In this document: in pieces, positions 11,510 through 23,600 of the stretch
How the letters are laid out: the number at the start of each line of letters is the position of its first letter
Numbering within the stretch: the stretch's first letter is position 1
DNA from: Peronospora farinosa
Lineage: Eukaryota > Oomycota > Peronosporomycetes > Peronosporales > Peronosporaceae
DNA length: 64,000 bases
NCBI GenBank assembly: GCA_947646735.1
Contig: CANTFK010000024.1
Coordinates: 496,001 to 560,000 of the forward strand
Direction: 5' to 3'
Notes under the pieces: model-generated
The model's input: only the letters and a program-made list of their open reading frames with translations
Databases searched by the model: none
Told to the model about the DNA's origin: nothing
Position numbers and translations under genes: made by a program

Positions 11510-11681
11510 GATCGGCTCTTTCTTCGTTATGTCTGTAAATCAGGGTATGTAGTTGAGTGGGTAAATAAGAGTATATAGTTGGGTTGATAATTCAGGGTCT
11601 TGCTATAATTCATGTACTCTTAAATAAGAGAGGCATTGATCCTTTTTAGAGAATACCCTTATATACGACTCCTTCACGACC
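11510..11681. promoter_or_regulatory. Shared 172-bp divergent promoter of VPS33 and NDUFAF7
   Basis: The two ATGs lie back to back with only this AT-rich spacer. It contains related short repeats (gtatgtagttgagtgggtaaataagag and gtatatagttgggttgataattcag, each partly), but no certain Inr was found. Both promoters and both 5' leaders must fit here. Confidence 0.6.
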
Positions 11682-13252
11682 ATGAGAGGTCGATTTCAGG
11701 TGACTCGACGTCGAGCGTTGCCAGTGACAAGACGACTGGCACCACATGGCTCTACTATCAATACAAAGGATGAAATGTTGACACGTGAGTTTATCTACAC
11801 ATCATTGTATGCCAAGGAGGCTGGTTACTTTACAACAGAGCGACGTAAAGTATTGCATACACCAACTCAAAGTATCAACTTTGGCAACTTATGGGGCGCT
11901 CAGGAGTACCGTAATTTAGTAGCACATCTATACAAAGAGAGCACGGAGGCCTGGCTTACACCTGTAGAAGTGTTTGCACCGTATTACTCACAAGCACTGG
12001 CTCGCTACATGCTTCACTCGCCCTTTTTCCGGCAAGAACTTGAGATTTTTGAAATTGGTGGTGGTTCTGGATCAAATGCGCTGCATATTCTTGACTTTTT
12101 GAAGGAGCAAGTACCTGATGTCTATGCCAAGACCAAGTATACTTTGATTGAGATCAGTCCTGTGATGGCTGAGCGACAGAGGAGACGCGTAGCTGCTGCT
12201 CATCCGCAGCAGTGCACGGTTCTTAACCAGGACATTTTGACCTTTGCAGATACACATGAGCCAGTGAATACACAATGCTTCTTTCTAGCACTAGAAGTAC
12301 TGGATAATCTACCACATGACAAGGTGACGCTGCAGAATGGCAAGTGGTACGAGACCGTCGTTAAGATGCAGCAGACCAGTGAGACAACTGAGAAGCCGGT
12401 GCTGCAGGAGGCCATGCGGCCAGTGCAGGACAAGCTGATTCGTCAGACACTCCACCACTTTAGCTGTGAACTGCCACTACAGGTATCGTACAAATACAAT
12501 GGCAGTCTGGCGCAGCGAGTGCGACGGATGCTGAACAAAGACGACCCCGTGCTGAACTCGGCTTTCATCCCTACGGGCGCGATGCAGCTGCTAAATACCC
12601 TTCGTACGGCATTCCCAAAACATCATTTGATTGCTGCTGATTTCGACTCGCTTCCGGGACCGAACCTGGATGATAAGTCGCCGATCAAGGCGATCGAGCA
12701 CGGGTTGAGCCCCACAGCGACATCGTCAGGGACGCTTTTTGCTGGTAATGCACCACTCGTTGCGTCCAAAGTCACAAGTAAGTGCAGCAAACATTACGTC
12801 TGCAATATCGATTGAGGCTCATGGATCTTTTGCTTGTAGATGTGACGAAGGACCACGACACGTACCTAGTGCAAGGGGGAATTGCCGACATTTTTTTTGC
12901 CACGGACTTTAATCGACTCAAGAAAGCGTATTGCTCCACACTACAGCGTCAGCCTCATGAGGTATGATCAACACCACGATCATAGAGCACCAAAAAGAAC
13001 TGAAGAACTGACAGCTTTTGCCTACCTTGTGCCTGCAGATTTCCGTCATCAAGTCGTCAGAGTTTATGAAAGAGTTTGCTGATGTACAAAAAACTAAGAC
13101 GATCACTCGGTACGTGATTGCAAAGCATGCCGTAGCATGGTGGGTATCGCTCGGCCAGCGCAACAGTTGACTGATGAACTGCTTTTGTTACGATGTATAG
13201 ATACAACCCAATGCTAGAGGACTACTCCAACACGAGCTTTATCTTGTCTTAA
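11682..13252 (+). CDS. NDUFAF7: NDUFAF7/MidA-type protein arginine methyltransferase (complex I assembly)
   Basis: Four exons: 11682-12777, 12840-12961, 13039-13109, 13201-13252; GT-AG introns of 62, 77 and 91 bp; sum 1,341 nt, 446 aa (human protein about 441). The N-terminus is Arg-rich with no acids (MRGRFQVTRRRALPVTRR), fitting a mitochondrial presequence. The SAM-binding motif is FEIGGGSGSNALHILDFL near residue 125, followed by the family motifs IEISPVMAERQ and ALEVLDNLPHDKV. Later exons give DHDTYLVQGGIADIFFATDF and the C-terminal YNPMLEDYSNTSFIL. NDUFAF7 methylates an arginine of complex I subunit NDUFS2 during assembly; that activity is known for the family and inferred here. Confidence 0.9.
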
Positions 13253-13358
13253 ACCACTTGCAAATGCTGGTTCCCGATGGTTCACTAAAAGCATTTTGCT
13301 AATAACTTGATGCAGATACACATCTCTCGAATTCTGTATCAATTCAAAATATTAATCA

Positions 13359-15370
13359 TTAACGTTTGCCAGCTCGACGTCGGAAGAGCTTGGAGTGGAA
13401 ATCCGGCCCAATTTTCTTTTGCTTAGCAGCGTCTTTGGCTTGCTGGTCGCACCTGGGGCACATTACGTAGGTTGAAGTGGGAATGTCTTTTGTCGCGCGG
13501 CCAAGCTTTTTGACATCTTTCGGCAAGTGGCCCTGATACATAACACGCAGAATGGAAGTTAATAAATACTGCACAGGCTTCAAGCGTGAATGTCGACTGT
13601 GAAGGGGCAGCCAAACATTGCAAAGCTTGCATACCTTGCAATATGATGTGACGCAGAAACGGCAAGAATACTGAGCAATGATGCCGCAGTCCTGGCAGCG
13701 ATGACGCGGGCATACCCAAGTCTTGCCCTCTGGCACTTTATAACCCAAGCAGTCTACAATCGCGTTTTACAACAGTAAGTCAGCGAGAGATCTTTACTAA
13801 CTAGGACGTAATTCTTTTGGGATGATCGCTTACCTTCATGGTACACTTTTGGACAGCGCTTAAAAGTGCCTTTGGTCCCATTCCAATCACATTCGATCAA
13901 ATCTCCGCCATCCTTACAGCAAAAGCACACATCTTCTGATTCCTCGAACTCATCCTTTCTCTCACGCTTCAACAAGAACTTGAAATATGTCGCGGCATAA
14001 TCAATCAGTTTCATCTCTGAGGCTGAGCTAACTGATATAAGAGCTTTTGATAGCCCGTCTTCATCTGCGGTGCTGTTTTCTTCCATTTCTTTGTGTCGCT
14101 TACGCTTCTTCTGCTTAGGTGCTGGACCTGCTGCGACAATCTCCACTGACACATATCCAGCTCCATTTTCCTTCTCAGGGCACCCGGCAGGAACACTGTC
14201 ATCGTCTGTGGAGCAGTTTGGGCACAGCCAGTTCTTGGTCCGCCACACTTTGTGTGCCCGCGCCTTGCCGATCAGCTTGTCAATACAGGGTATGCAGTAC
14301 ACACGCGGACAAACTTCGTGTGCGCAGACCTTGACCGACTTTTCAGACACCTTTTCCATCGATTGAGCGCATAGCCCACAGATGTTGTCTCGAGCGCCCT
14401 TCTTTGCACTAGCCTGCATTGCCACATGCTGTTTTAGCACCCGCTGCAAGCACACCTTGCAGATATGAACCATTTCACCCTTGCCATCCTATTCAGCAAC
14501 AACCAGTACAAAGTTAACATCCAGTAGTAAGAGCCGTATTTTCAACACACATACCTTGAGTACGAACGGGTGTTTCGGATACTCCGGCGCGTCAGGCTTC
14601 TTCTGTATGCGACACAATACACACAGCATTTTACTGGGCGGTGTCACAAGTACACCCTTTGCCTCGACTTTGGCTTTCATCTGTGTCGGCACCACTTGCT
14701 GCTTTTCCTTCTTCTTTTTCTCTTTCTCCTCCCTCTTCTTCTCTTTTTCCTCCTTTTTTGTCGTCGGAAGCAGCTTACGTCGTTTCTGGGTCTCGTTTGC
14801 TGCATTTTGTAGCCTCACGTCCTCTTTTGCTTTTTTCTTCTTGTACTCGTGACTAATCTCCATCTCCATCTTCACAGAACTATGCAGTAGCATATACTGT
14901 TGCATGCGTGTAAAAGCCTCCAATGTTTGCGCAAACATTTCATACTCAAAGTCCGATCGAAAGTGAAAGCAATAGCAAATTCTCGTCGACAAAAATTCGA
15001 CGTTTTCCGTCACTTCTTGAAACTCATTTGTTTGAACAGCTGATGCCTTCAAAACGTCAATCCCGCTCTTCATAGGTCCATTATCTACTGTACAAGCGTC
15101 TGATGATCCAAATGAAGCTGTTGTGCCCCATAAAACCGACTTTTCTTGCTTCAAAAGTGTCATTCTTGCTAATTGTGTCACTTGAAGTAATTTACGACTG
15201 ACAGCATCGACAATTACAAACTGGTGGTGACTTGACGTGGTCAAGCATGTCGCATATCTGGACATAGAATGTTGAGATAATATCAACTCAGCAGTAGGTG
15301 CTACGACATGAAACAGATTTGCCTCATTCTTGGACTCGAGAAGCTGCAACAAGACACCTTGGAAGGCCAT
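13359..15370 (-). CDS. PHD/zinc-finger chromatin-type protein
   Basis: Exons 15370-14555, 14488-13834, 13753-13359; GT-AG introns with consistent phases, 621 aa as read. A further 102-bp GT-AG intron (13634-13533) is likely: removing it joins CRFCVTSYCK to GHLPKDVKK and completes a Cys/His pattern, giving 587 aa. The N-terminal ~150 residues are unrecognised, then comes a long Lys/Glu coiled segment (about 165-225), a first zinc cluster (MLCVLCRIQKK, VHICKVCLQRV), a second (NICGLCAQSM ... CPRVYCIPCIDKLI ... NWLCPNC), a basic KQKKRKRHK nuclear-signal-like stretch, and an NSD-type PHD finger (VCFCCKDGGDLIECDWNG, CPKVYHEDCLG, WVCPRHRCQDCG). PHD fingers bind histone tails; a chromatin role is inferred. 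No SET or other catalytic domain is seen. Confidence 0.82.
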
Positions 15371-16021
15371 GACTTATTTCTTGGTCTAAAGACCTGTAAA
15401 TGTAAATGTCATTAAAAAGAGGTTGACAAACGGCGAAATATTTGCGAAATTTAAAGTTAAGCAAAAAAATTGTGTATAGCTATAAAGATTTGAGGTATAT
15501 TTTAGGCCATGCGTCAAAGTCGGTCGCATTGAGGGGTTCCAGCAGGCGCTGCAGAAGTGCTCGCAGTGCCACAGACTCTATTGACACATAAGCATCCAAA
15601 ACGAACAAAAAGTGCATGGGTAATGCGCAATCGAGTCGAAGTACAGTTCGAAACAAAGGAATGCGACATGCACACTGTAATGTAACTGCATTGCTGGGAC
15701 TGAGACGTGAACGCTATCATCATCATGTTTGAGCTGGTCAAGCTGAAGTGCTGAGGTGTAGGCGGCTAAAGGCAACCACAAAAACATAGACACAAGAGAC
15801 ATGACGAGAAGATATTCTCCACTCAAGGGCGCAACCTGGTGGATATTGGAGGACAGGGGGAAATGCCCAACGCAATGCACAAGGGTCTTCAATGTTCTGC
15901 ATTAGATGTTGGCACGAGTAGATAATGGTTACTGCAGAGCGGGGGTCTTGCTGCAGCCACCATTGATATCGTCCAAACTCGTTTCGATCCCGACATCTAT
16001 TTCTTGTCGAATTGACCACGG
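15371..16021. other. Intergenic region between HPF1 3' end and PHD-protein gene
   Basis: About 650 bp with only short overlapping open frames on both strands and no domain. It should hold the 3' end of the HPF1 transcript and the promoter of the PHD gene, both on the minus strand. Confidence 0.5.
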
Positions 16022-17346
16022 TCATTTTTCCATAGCAACAAGAGGTTGTGGGAGCCTCACTGTCACCTGTTTTGACTGCTCATTTCGAGCATTGGGATCC
16101 AAATGCACAATTAAATTGATGTACGCATTTCGATCATCGCCAATGCGGTGTTCACAGTGCCCTGATGCGATTTTGTAAAAGTTGTCGCGATGCAGTAGCA
16201 TGTACGCAACACGTAAAAGTTGCAGTGCTTCCTTCTGTCAATCAAGAGAAATTAGTATAGAAGAGATAGCAGAGCCCCCTTTGCAACGCACCTCAAGGCA
16301 CAAACCAGCGGTAAAGATGTCAAGGCCCAGCAAGAGACCCGTCCCAAAGTCGCACTCATCACTGGCAATCGTAGCGCGTGTGATCAGGTCACACAGCATC
16401 TTTCGCGCCGGCGTTTTCTTGCTAGCATCTTGCTTCAGTTGATCAAGCAGGTCTGCAAGGTCTTTTCCAGTGGTAGGCAGTTCACGGTAACCTGTGTTCC
16501 TCTTGATGTCCATTGGAACCACAATGCCAAGTTGATGCAGCGACGCAGCAACGCTTTCCTTCGCTCTTCTAGTCCGAAGTGCTGCCTCTGATTGTCCTCC
16601 AGTACACGCTTTCTCGTCGCAGTAAGCCTTGATTTTCTCGAGTAGACCAGCTGCACCGCCAGTCCCGAGAGCCGATCGACGTTTTTCCAATCTACTCTTC
16701 AGTACGTGAAAAAGACTTGTGCTGACGATGTTAAACTTGCACTCCCGACTGGTCGCAGCACACACAACATACTCTGGTACTTGATCAGGTGCATCTCTGC
16801 AAGCAGCAGGAAAGAACAACTCAATCAAGTCGCTACCAACTACTGGTAAAACACGTTAATTTTACCTAAAGTACCCCCAGTGTCGACCCACCTCACTGTC
16901 AATATCCATCATGACAGTAACAATCTCTGGAGGATCAAAGAAGAAGCGTCCATGTAGATACAGAGGTTTGTCAATTGTCACCTCCTTCTGATCGAATGCT
17001 GCCAATAAATCAAATGGTCCACAGAGCTGAATCCCCAGCGTTTCTCTAAAAGCTTCTATACACTTGATCAAAAAGGTATCAGATCGCTGCTATTACAAGG
17101 CTGTGAAAATGTCGTACCGCATGGACATTCGGGTCGTAGGTTTAATGCCAGTGCAAAGACGTCAAAGAAATCACTAGGAGCTTTGAAACAACACTTATTT
17201 GCTAGAAATCCATTCCACGACTGTCGCTGGAGAGTATCAAAAGCTGTTGTTTGCTTCGGTTCTTTATTTTCAATCAATTTGTGCCGCTTGATGGAAGGGG
17301 TATCGAGGGCATTTTCGTGACTGCGCAGGCGACGTGAGCGACGCAT
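16022..17346 (-). CDS. HPF1: Histone PARylation factor 1
   Basis: Four exons: 17346-17118, 17055-16866, 16796-16292, 16234-16022; GT-AG introns, phases 1, 2, 0, total 1,137 nt, 378 aa (human HPF1 346 aa). Conserved HPF1 segments: LGIQLCGPFDLLA, LHGRFFFDPPEI, HWGYFRDAPDQVPEYV, GYRELPTTGKDL, and the active-site segment ASDECDFGTGLLLGLDIF. In animals HPF1 completes the PARP1/PARP2 active site with the Glu of this DE pair and redirects ADP-ribosylation to serine at DNA breaks; the DE pair is present here. The ATG at 17346 is chosen; an in-frame ATG at 17385 would add 13 hydrophobic residues. The basic N-terminus (MRRSRRLRS) fits nuclear location. Confidence 0.92.
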
Positions 17347-17630
17347 TTTGTGGCAAAATGTGATAAGGAGACACTTTTTGTGCATGAAACGAACCCATGA
17401 TGCAAATCTGGCAACGACATATAAAGTTAATTAGGGTCTTACTAGAATGGCTGACTAGAAGAAAAAAAACTAGTACAAATTGGTTGGTCCCCATGTGATA
17501 AACTAACACAAACCTTTTAAGCTCACCATAAAATAATACTTCAAATAGAGAAAACATCACTTCGACAAACATCACATCGTCTAACCAGCCCCCACTATTC
17601 AGCAATGTCAATTAAAACTTCTGAGAAGGC

Positions 17631-20600
17631 TCATCCATCAGGTACCCAGTCGTTGAGATCCATGTGGCAGCAGAGTTCATGCAAAAACGAACGCATCCAT
17701 TTGTGGCTCTTACCGCGTGAGTTTACAAAGTTACTTAAAACAACTTCACGCTGAGCCAGAGGACGGAGGAAATCACGGAACGCAGGCTTCATATCCATTT
17801 GTTTGCTCTTTGCCAACATTGTTTCACCATTATAGACGTGACATGCAACAGTCGACAGTATCGGCAGCTTTCGATCAAGTCCGTATCCAAGTGTCAGATG
17901 GGTGTCTTGGAACTTGGTGTCTTTACCATCACGAGCAAGGCTTTCAAATGCGAACGCCAGATTCATAAAACTAAAGCTGCACGCTGTTGGTCTGCCCCCC
18001 GTCGACCAAAGCAGCTCCAGTATATGATCAGCTTCACACTCCGATACCAGCAGAATCTGGTCATTCTTAAACACCAACACAACATCAATCACACGCAGAA
18101 ACGCATTCATACGGCTCGAGTCTGTCCGAGCCTCAATTGTACTGAAGAAATTCTCAGTACCAAAGATTTGCGCGTTAGTCCACGCCAGACTTGCCAGCTC
18201 TTTCGGAGAGATCGACTGGCGTATAAACTCCGTTAGTTCCAACACTTGCACATCACCATTGAGGTCTTCGATTGTCTTGGCACGTAGGATATTCGCGTAC
18301 CTCCACACCTTCTCCTTTCTGGGCAAACACGTTAAGACTTCTACTTCTTGCTCCTGTTGCACCTCTTCCTCCACCTGCAGCTCTCGCTCGCATTCATCAG
18401 TGTGCGAGGTACAACACACTTCATTGTCAACACCGTATACAAATCCTTTGCGGCAGATTTTATCAACCAAAGCATCCGCAGAGTCTTCAAAATAGAACGA
18501 TGCCTTCGACTTAATCACTTGAGCGATTTTGTCTGCATAAACCTTCTCTTGATACAGCGTCTCCAAAGACCAGTTCTCGTTAACCAACTCTTTGTCTTGG
18601 TTTAGCTGGGTCTCTCGGAAATGTATACCATTGCCTGCCCACTCGAGCAATCCGCGCACTGCCTCCGCTTTCGTGTTATCCATGACCCAATTCAGCACAT
18701 CAATTGCAGAAACACGCGCGAGGTCTCGTTGGCCACTGGTCTGAAGTATGTTCTGCGCAACCTCATCAAAACTTGCAATCCAAAGCGTTTGGTTGCATCC
18801 CAGCTGCCGCATTCGTCCCGCGCCTTGCATTAGTTTGTCTTTGGTAAGTTTCGGTCCAAGCGTCAGTACGGCAGCGGCATCCGGTAGTAACTTCATGTCC
18901 GATCCTCGCGAGCGAGCTTCGTCAAATATCACAAACGTCTCTTTCTCGAGCATCGACGCTTTTTTCAAAGGCACCTTGATCTGTCGAGCTTTCTCGGAAA
19001 TCATCCAGCAGTTGGACTCTTCACGACTATCAAAGTACGTCACACCAGCAAAGTCAAAGTCAGGTTGTCCGAGAAGAAAATCGGCTGCTCCGTTATTGCT
19101 CACTCCGGCAAGGAGCGCACCTGTATCAATAAGAGCCTGCGCTTTCTTGTCCAGTGCAAACCGAAGGACACTCTGCCACGGGATTACAGCACGGTTTGGA
19201 TTGGTAGTTATCACTTCGTAGCTGTGAGTCACCTGTAGAATCTTGTCAATCATCTTTCCATTTGTGCCCAGCAAGGAAGGCTCATTCGGTTCCTGTTGCG
19301 CCACTGAAAGTGGGAGCAAACGGTGATTGTCGTTCGTACCTGAGAATCCGATGTTATTTTCTCCTGCTGCGACGTTCCATGCCGTTCGTGACAACCTTTG
19401 CGGATACTGCTGAGTATCGTTCGGAAATACGCATGTGTTGAGGTAGAAGTTGATTGCCTCGATGCAGAACTTGTAAACTCTACACAACGTCTCGAACTGT
19501 CGAGCATCGGCGAGGCTTACATGGCGGACATCCGATAGAGCTGTCCGGTCATCATCGTTCAAACCAGGCTCCACAGTAGCAAACCATCGATCATATTGTT
19601 GGTTCTGCTCCGAGATATCCAAGCGCAACAGCATTCGAAAAGTGCTTCGAACCTCCTCATTTGTTAGACCACTGTGATAGTATCCCAGTAGGGTGAGCAC
19701 GATGCACACATCAGGGTGGCTAAACTCGGACCGCTCCGAAGGAACATCCGCGGCACGGAAAGGAATCGCAATTTTCTTCTGTCGCGTACCAAAAACCGGA
19801 AGGCCGAAATCAACGCGGTAGCGTTTCTCCATGCAGTGCTCAAACACTCCAAATGCTACGAGTCCTCTCAATGCTAACAACTGAGTTGTGTATGGTGCGA
19901 GCTTTGACATGTGATATCCGAGAGCTTCCTGTAGACTCACGGTCGAATCAGTGATAGCCTTGACTAGCGGTTTACGAGCAGCACCGCTACCAAAGGCGTT
20001 GAGCCACATCACTTCAAAAAAACACGGGGCACTGTCGATGAGATCCAACACCAATGCCTCTTTGAGTTGATCTCGTAAGTGCTCGGTGCTCTCCACGACG
20101 CTGTTAAGCCGGGTGCCCTCGAACGAGCCCAAGCGCGTGGCGTAGTCTGGAGAAACGCAAGAAACATGTGGGGCTTGTAGCACCTTGCGGACTCGAGGCC
20201 CGGAAGCTTTATCCGCCACGACTCGCAGTAGCGCTTCTGCAGCCATCCATCGCTCTACTCCACTACCAAGTGGGATGGGAATGCCCACCGCATACACCAA
20301 ATGATACTTGTGATGAAGCAGTGCGTCACACTCGTCCAAAACATTTACAAACTGGTCGCTGTCAAGGGTTTCGTCCAGCAACTCCACTATGGGACCATCA
20401 TTTCCCAGCTCCAAACGTTTTAGCTCAAGTGACATGCGATGTTCCGGAGCCACCATTTGAATGCCCCCGAAAAGCTTCAACTCCTCAAGGGTGTCACGAA
20501 TAAATTCAAGTCTGCGGGTATCCAGGTCAACCTGCCGGTGAAATGGCTGTTCGAAAACTTGTAGGCGAGCACTAGTCGCGGACAAGTATCGGTGCATGAA

Positions 20601-23600
20601 TTGCCGCGCTTCGCTTAGCAATGGACTCAAAAAGTGCGCACGAACAACTCGTGAGCAATGGCTCCGTGTGAAATAGAGAAACAGCATGGGCAAGATCACT
20701 CGGGTCTTACCTCGCCCCATGTTAAGCTGGCAGACTGTTCCTGGGCGATCAATGAGGTGCCGAGCAATCACATATTGTTCATGCCGAATCTGAAGTCTAC
20801 CCTCCACTTCAAACGCCAACCAGTACGGGAATTCTGTCGATTGCCACTGACGAGTATTCACAAGCTCATCAACCATCTGAGCGTCTGATAAATCACCACT
20901 TCGACTTGCTATCCAGATCAGCCTCTCCACTTTGTCTTCTAGTACACACAATTCCATGTATTTGAGAACCCCTTTTGAAACTAGTTCTTTCGATTTCTCA
21001 CTCAATTTCGGCGCCAGTGTTCGAAGTGTTTCTTCATCAAAAGCACAACGGACAATATCACTTACGGTGATCAGGGGCAGGAAGTTGGCAAGGCTTAAAA
21101 GGTGATCACGGGTACTGTCCATTGCCTTCGCAAAGGACTCCCACAGATACTTTTGCATCTCAACACGGTGAGAGGACACATCACTCAATAGCGTCTCAAA
21201 TGGGCCGAGTAACATACCTGGGTCAATCTTTAGTTCGGGCTCCGTTTGCGAGTAGTAGCTATCCCAACTCACTTGCAGCTCGTCCAGCATCCCTCTGCCC
21301 ATGGCATTTGTAGTACTGCTATCCAACGGTAGTGGTGGAATTTCTTTCGCTTTCTGAGTCTCAATCCGAAGGAAAAGTCTAAGATTATTTTCGATGGACT
21401 TCACATAGTCGTCGGCAACTGGGGGTGAGTCGCACAATTCAACTTCTTTGGTTGAACCAGATACTGACGAGTGCCTCACGTACCCAACAATGAGTTTTTC
21501 CTCGTCGCTTCGAAACTGTGAACGCAAAGGGTTGCGCTGGACTTGCTTCGCACACATATCTGCGTACTCTGTTTGCTCGTCAGTACTTCCCATCGCTGTA
21601 CTGATTGTGCTAATTATCTGCGTTTGCCCAATGAGATATGCTTGGCGGTCAGCTTCAGCGAGCAAAGCAACAACCATAATTTTTACCGTTGGTTCACGAT
21701 AACTCAACTCGTTGATCGACACTAAAGTGTCTCTTTCCGAGGGAGAAAATGGTCGGCTCGACCTACATGCTCGTAAAATTTGTACTGCCATCTCCTCTCC
21801 AGTCATTTTCAATAGCTTGCTCGGTACATTCGTTCCAGCTCGAGCACAAACTGCAGCAAGCTGTAGTCTTGCACCAATCGTCTCTGTTTCGAACGTCCTC
21901 AAACGACGGTGAAAGTCGTAACATGCCACATCCATTCGACTACTCGCCTCGCTAGGAATTTTGATATCAACCATACCATCCGAAGATTCCGTGACGGGAC
22001 CAAGTGGAACGAGCATGCGAACTTCTGACCGCGATGTGTCGGACTTGTCCTTCAGATCAAGCAGCAGGTATCGCCTGAATCTCGGCAGGAAATTATCAAA
22101 CTGCAGCTTCGTTGCCAAGACATATCCATTGTGTTCTACCGACTCGAACTGCATGCTGTCGTTAAGATAAAAAGCCATTTTAAAGCGCGGTAACTCAATC
22201 TTCAAAACATTATCAGGACACTTCAGTGGATGAAGGAATTGGGCATCCTCAAACTTTGTCAGCACATTTAGGACACTCAGAACTATCTCTTTTCTCTGAA
22301 CAAACCGGTTGTAGTCCTTGCGCTGCTCTAAGATCCTTTCATAGGAGCAACTCATGTCACTCAATGGCACTTGATAGCATTGCAAAACACCCTGCTTATC
22401 GAATGTAGCAATGAAGAAAACCTTCCGATCATTGGCTTCTATGGGTCGGAAGAGAACACAATTGCGCTCTACCCAGTACCATTGAGTATATAATTCCCAC
22501 AGCCGAGCTGGTAATTTATCATTAATCATCTCAATCCAGCTGAGTGAGCACAGCTGTAGTGTACTGTCAATACTACGCGATGGATTGAGGACGAGCTCTT
22601 GGACGAAAAGTTCATCATTTTCTTGAAGCGCAAACTCGTACAATCGGTCGCAGTACGTAGATTTAGCTTGGAACATGCCACCCACGAAAAACACTTCAAA
22701 ATTACAGGATCCGAAAAGGGCCTGAAATCGCTTGTGTTCCCGAATGTTAGGCGGTAGGCCACCAGGAGCGTTGCCATCCGTCAAAACAACGCCCGTGAAG
22801 AGGTTTACAGCATACTGAGCTCCCGAGGATTCGAAACAGGTTCCAAATTTCTCTTCATCAGGTAGTGGCTCACAAGTTTGCTTCCACTCCAACTGACCAG
22901 GCGACGTCGGACTTACTAGACTTACCAAAGTTGTTAGCGCAGACCCTTTGCTCTTCTTAACGTACTCAATCAGATCTGCAATACGACGAGTCATCATTTC
23001 AGTGATCTTGCTATCTACGCAAAGCATGGACTCAGTGGAGGGGGCTATGATAGCAGCACAGAGGACAGAAGTGCGGAATAACACGATCAACTCGCACACT
23101 TCCTGACATGCTGCATCGTCTAGTGGTCCTAATGAATAGGCTAGCAGCGCGTAGCCATACAAAATGCACTTCTTCTGACGGAAAGTGGTAATTCGGTCAG
23201 GAGATTGTTCGCTCTCATCTTCAGCAGGCGAATTTTCTGCCCAGCGCCTCGCTATTCTAGAATACAATTTCACAATAGGCTTTGCAACGTCTGTGAACTG
23301 ATGCAGATACCCAGCCAGTTCACTAAGAAGTGGAATAGCCTTAAAGCGGCGTGGTGTTTGCTCTAGTTGATTGGCAATGGCACCAAGTGTAGCACAAAAA
23401 GTTTCCAAGCCCTTCTCACCGCTCAGCATATCAGCCTTCCAGCTGAAACTAGGCTCCTTCTCGTCCGTAAGATTTCCGATTTGATAAAGTGCCTGCCGCA
23501 CGATGATTTTCACACAAGTATGTGACCACGGGAATATGTCGTTCAGTAAGGCACATTGCAGCTTTCGAAACTGTTGGTTTGGAAAGGAACGCAAGGAACC

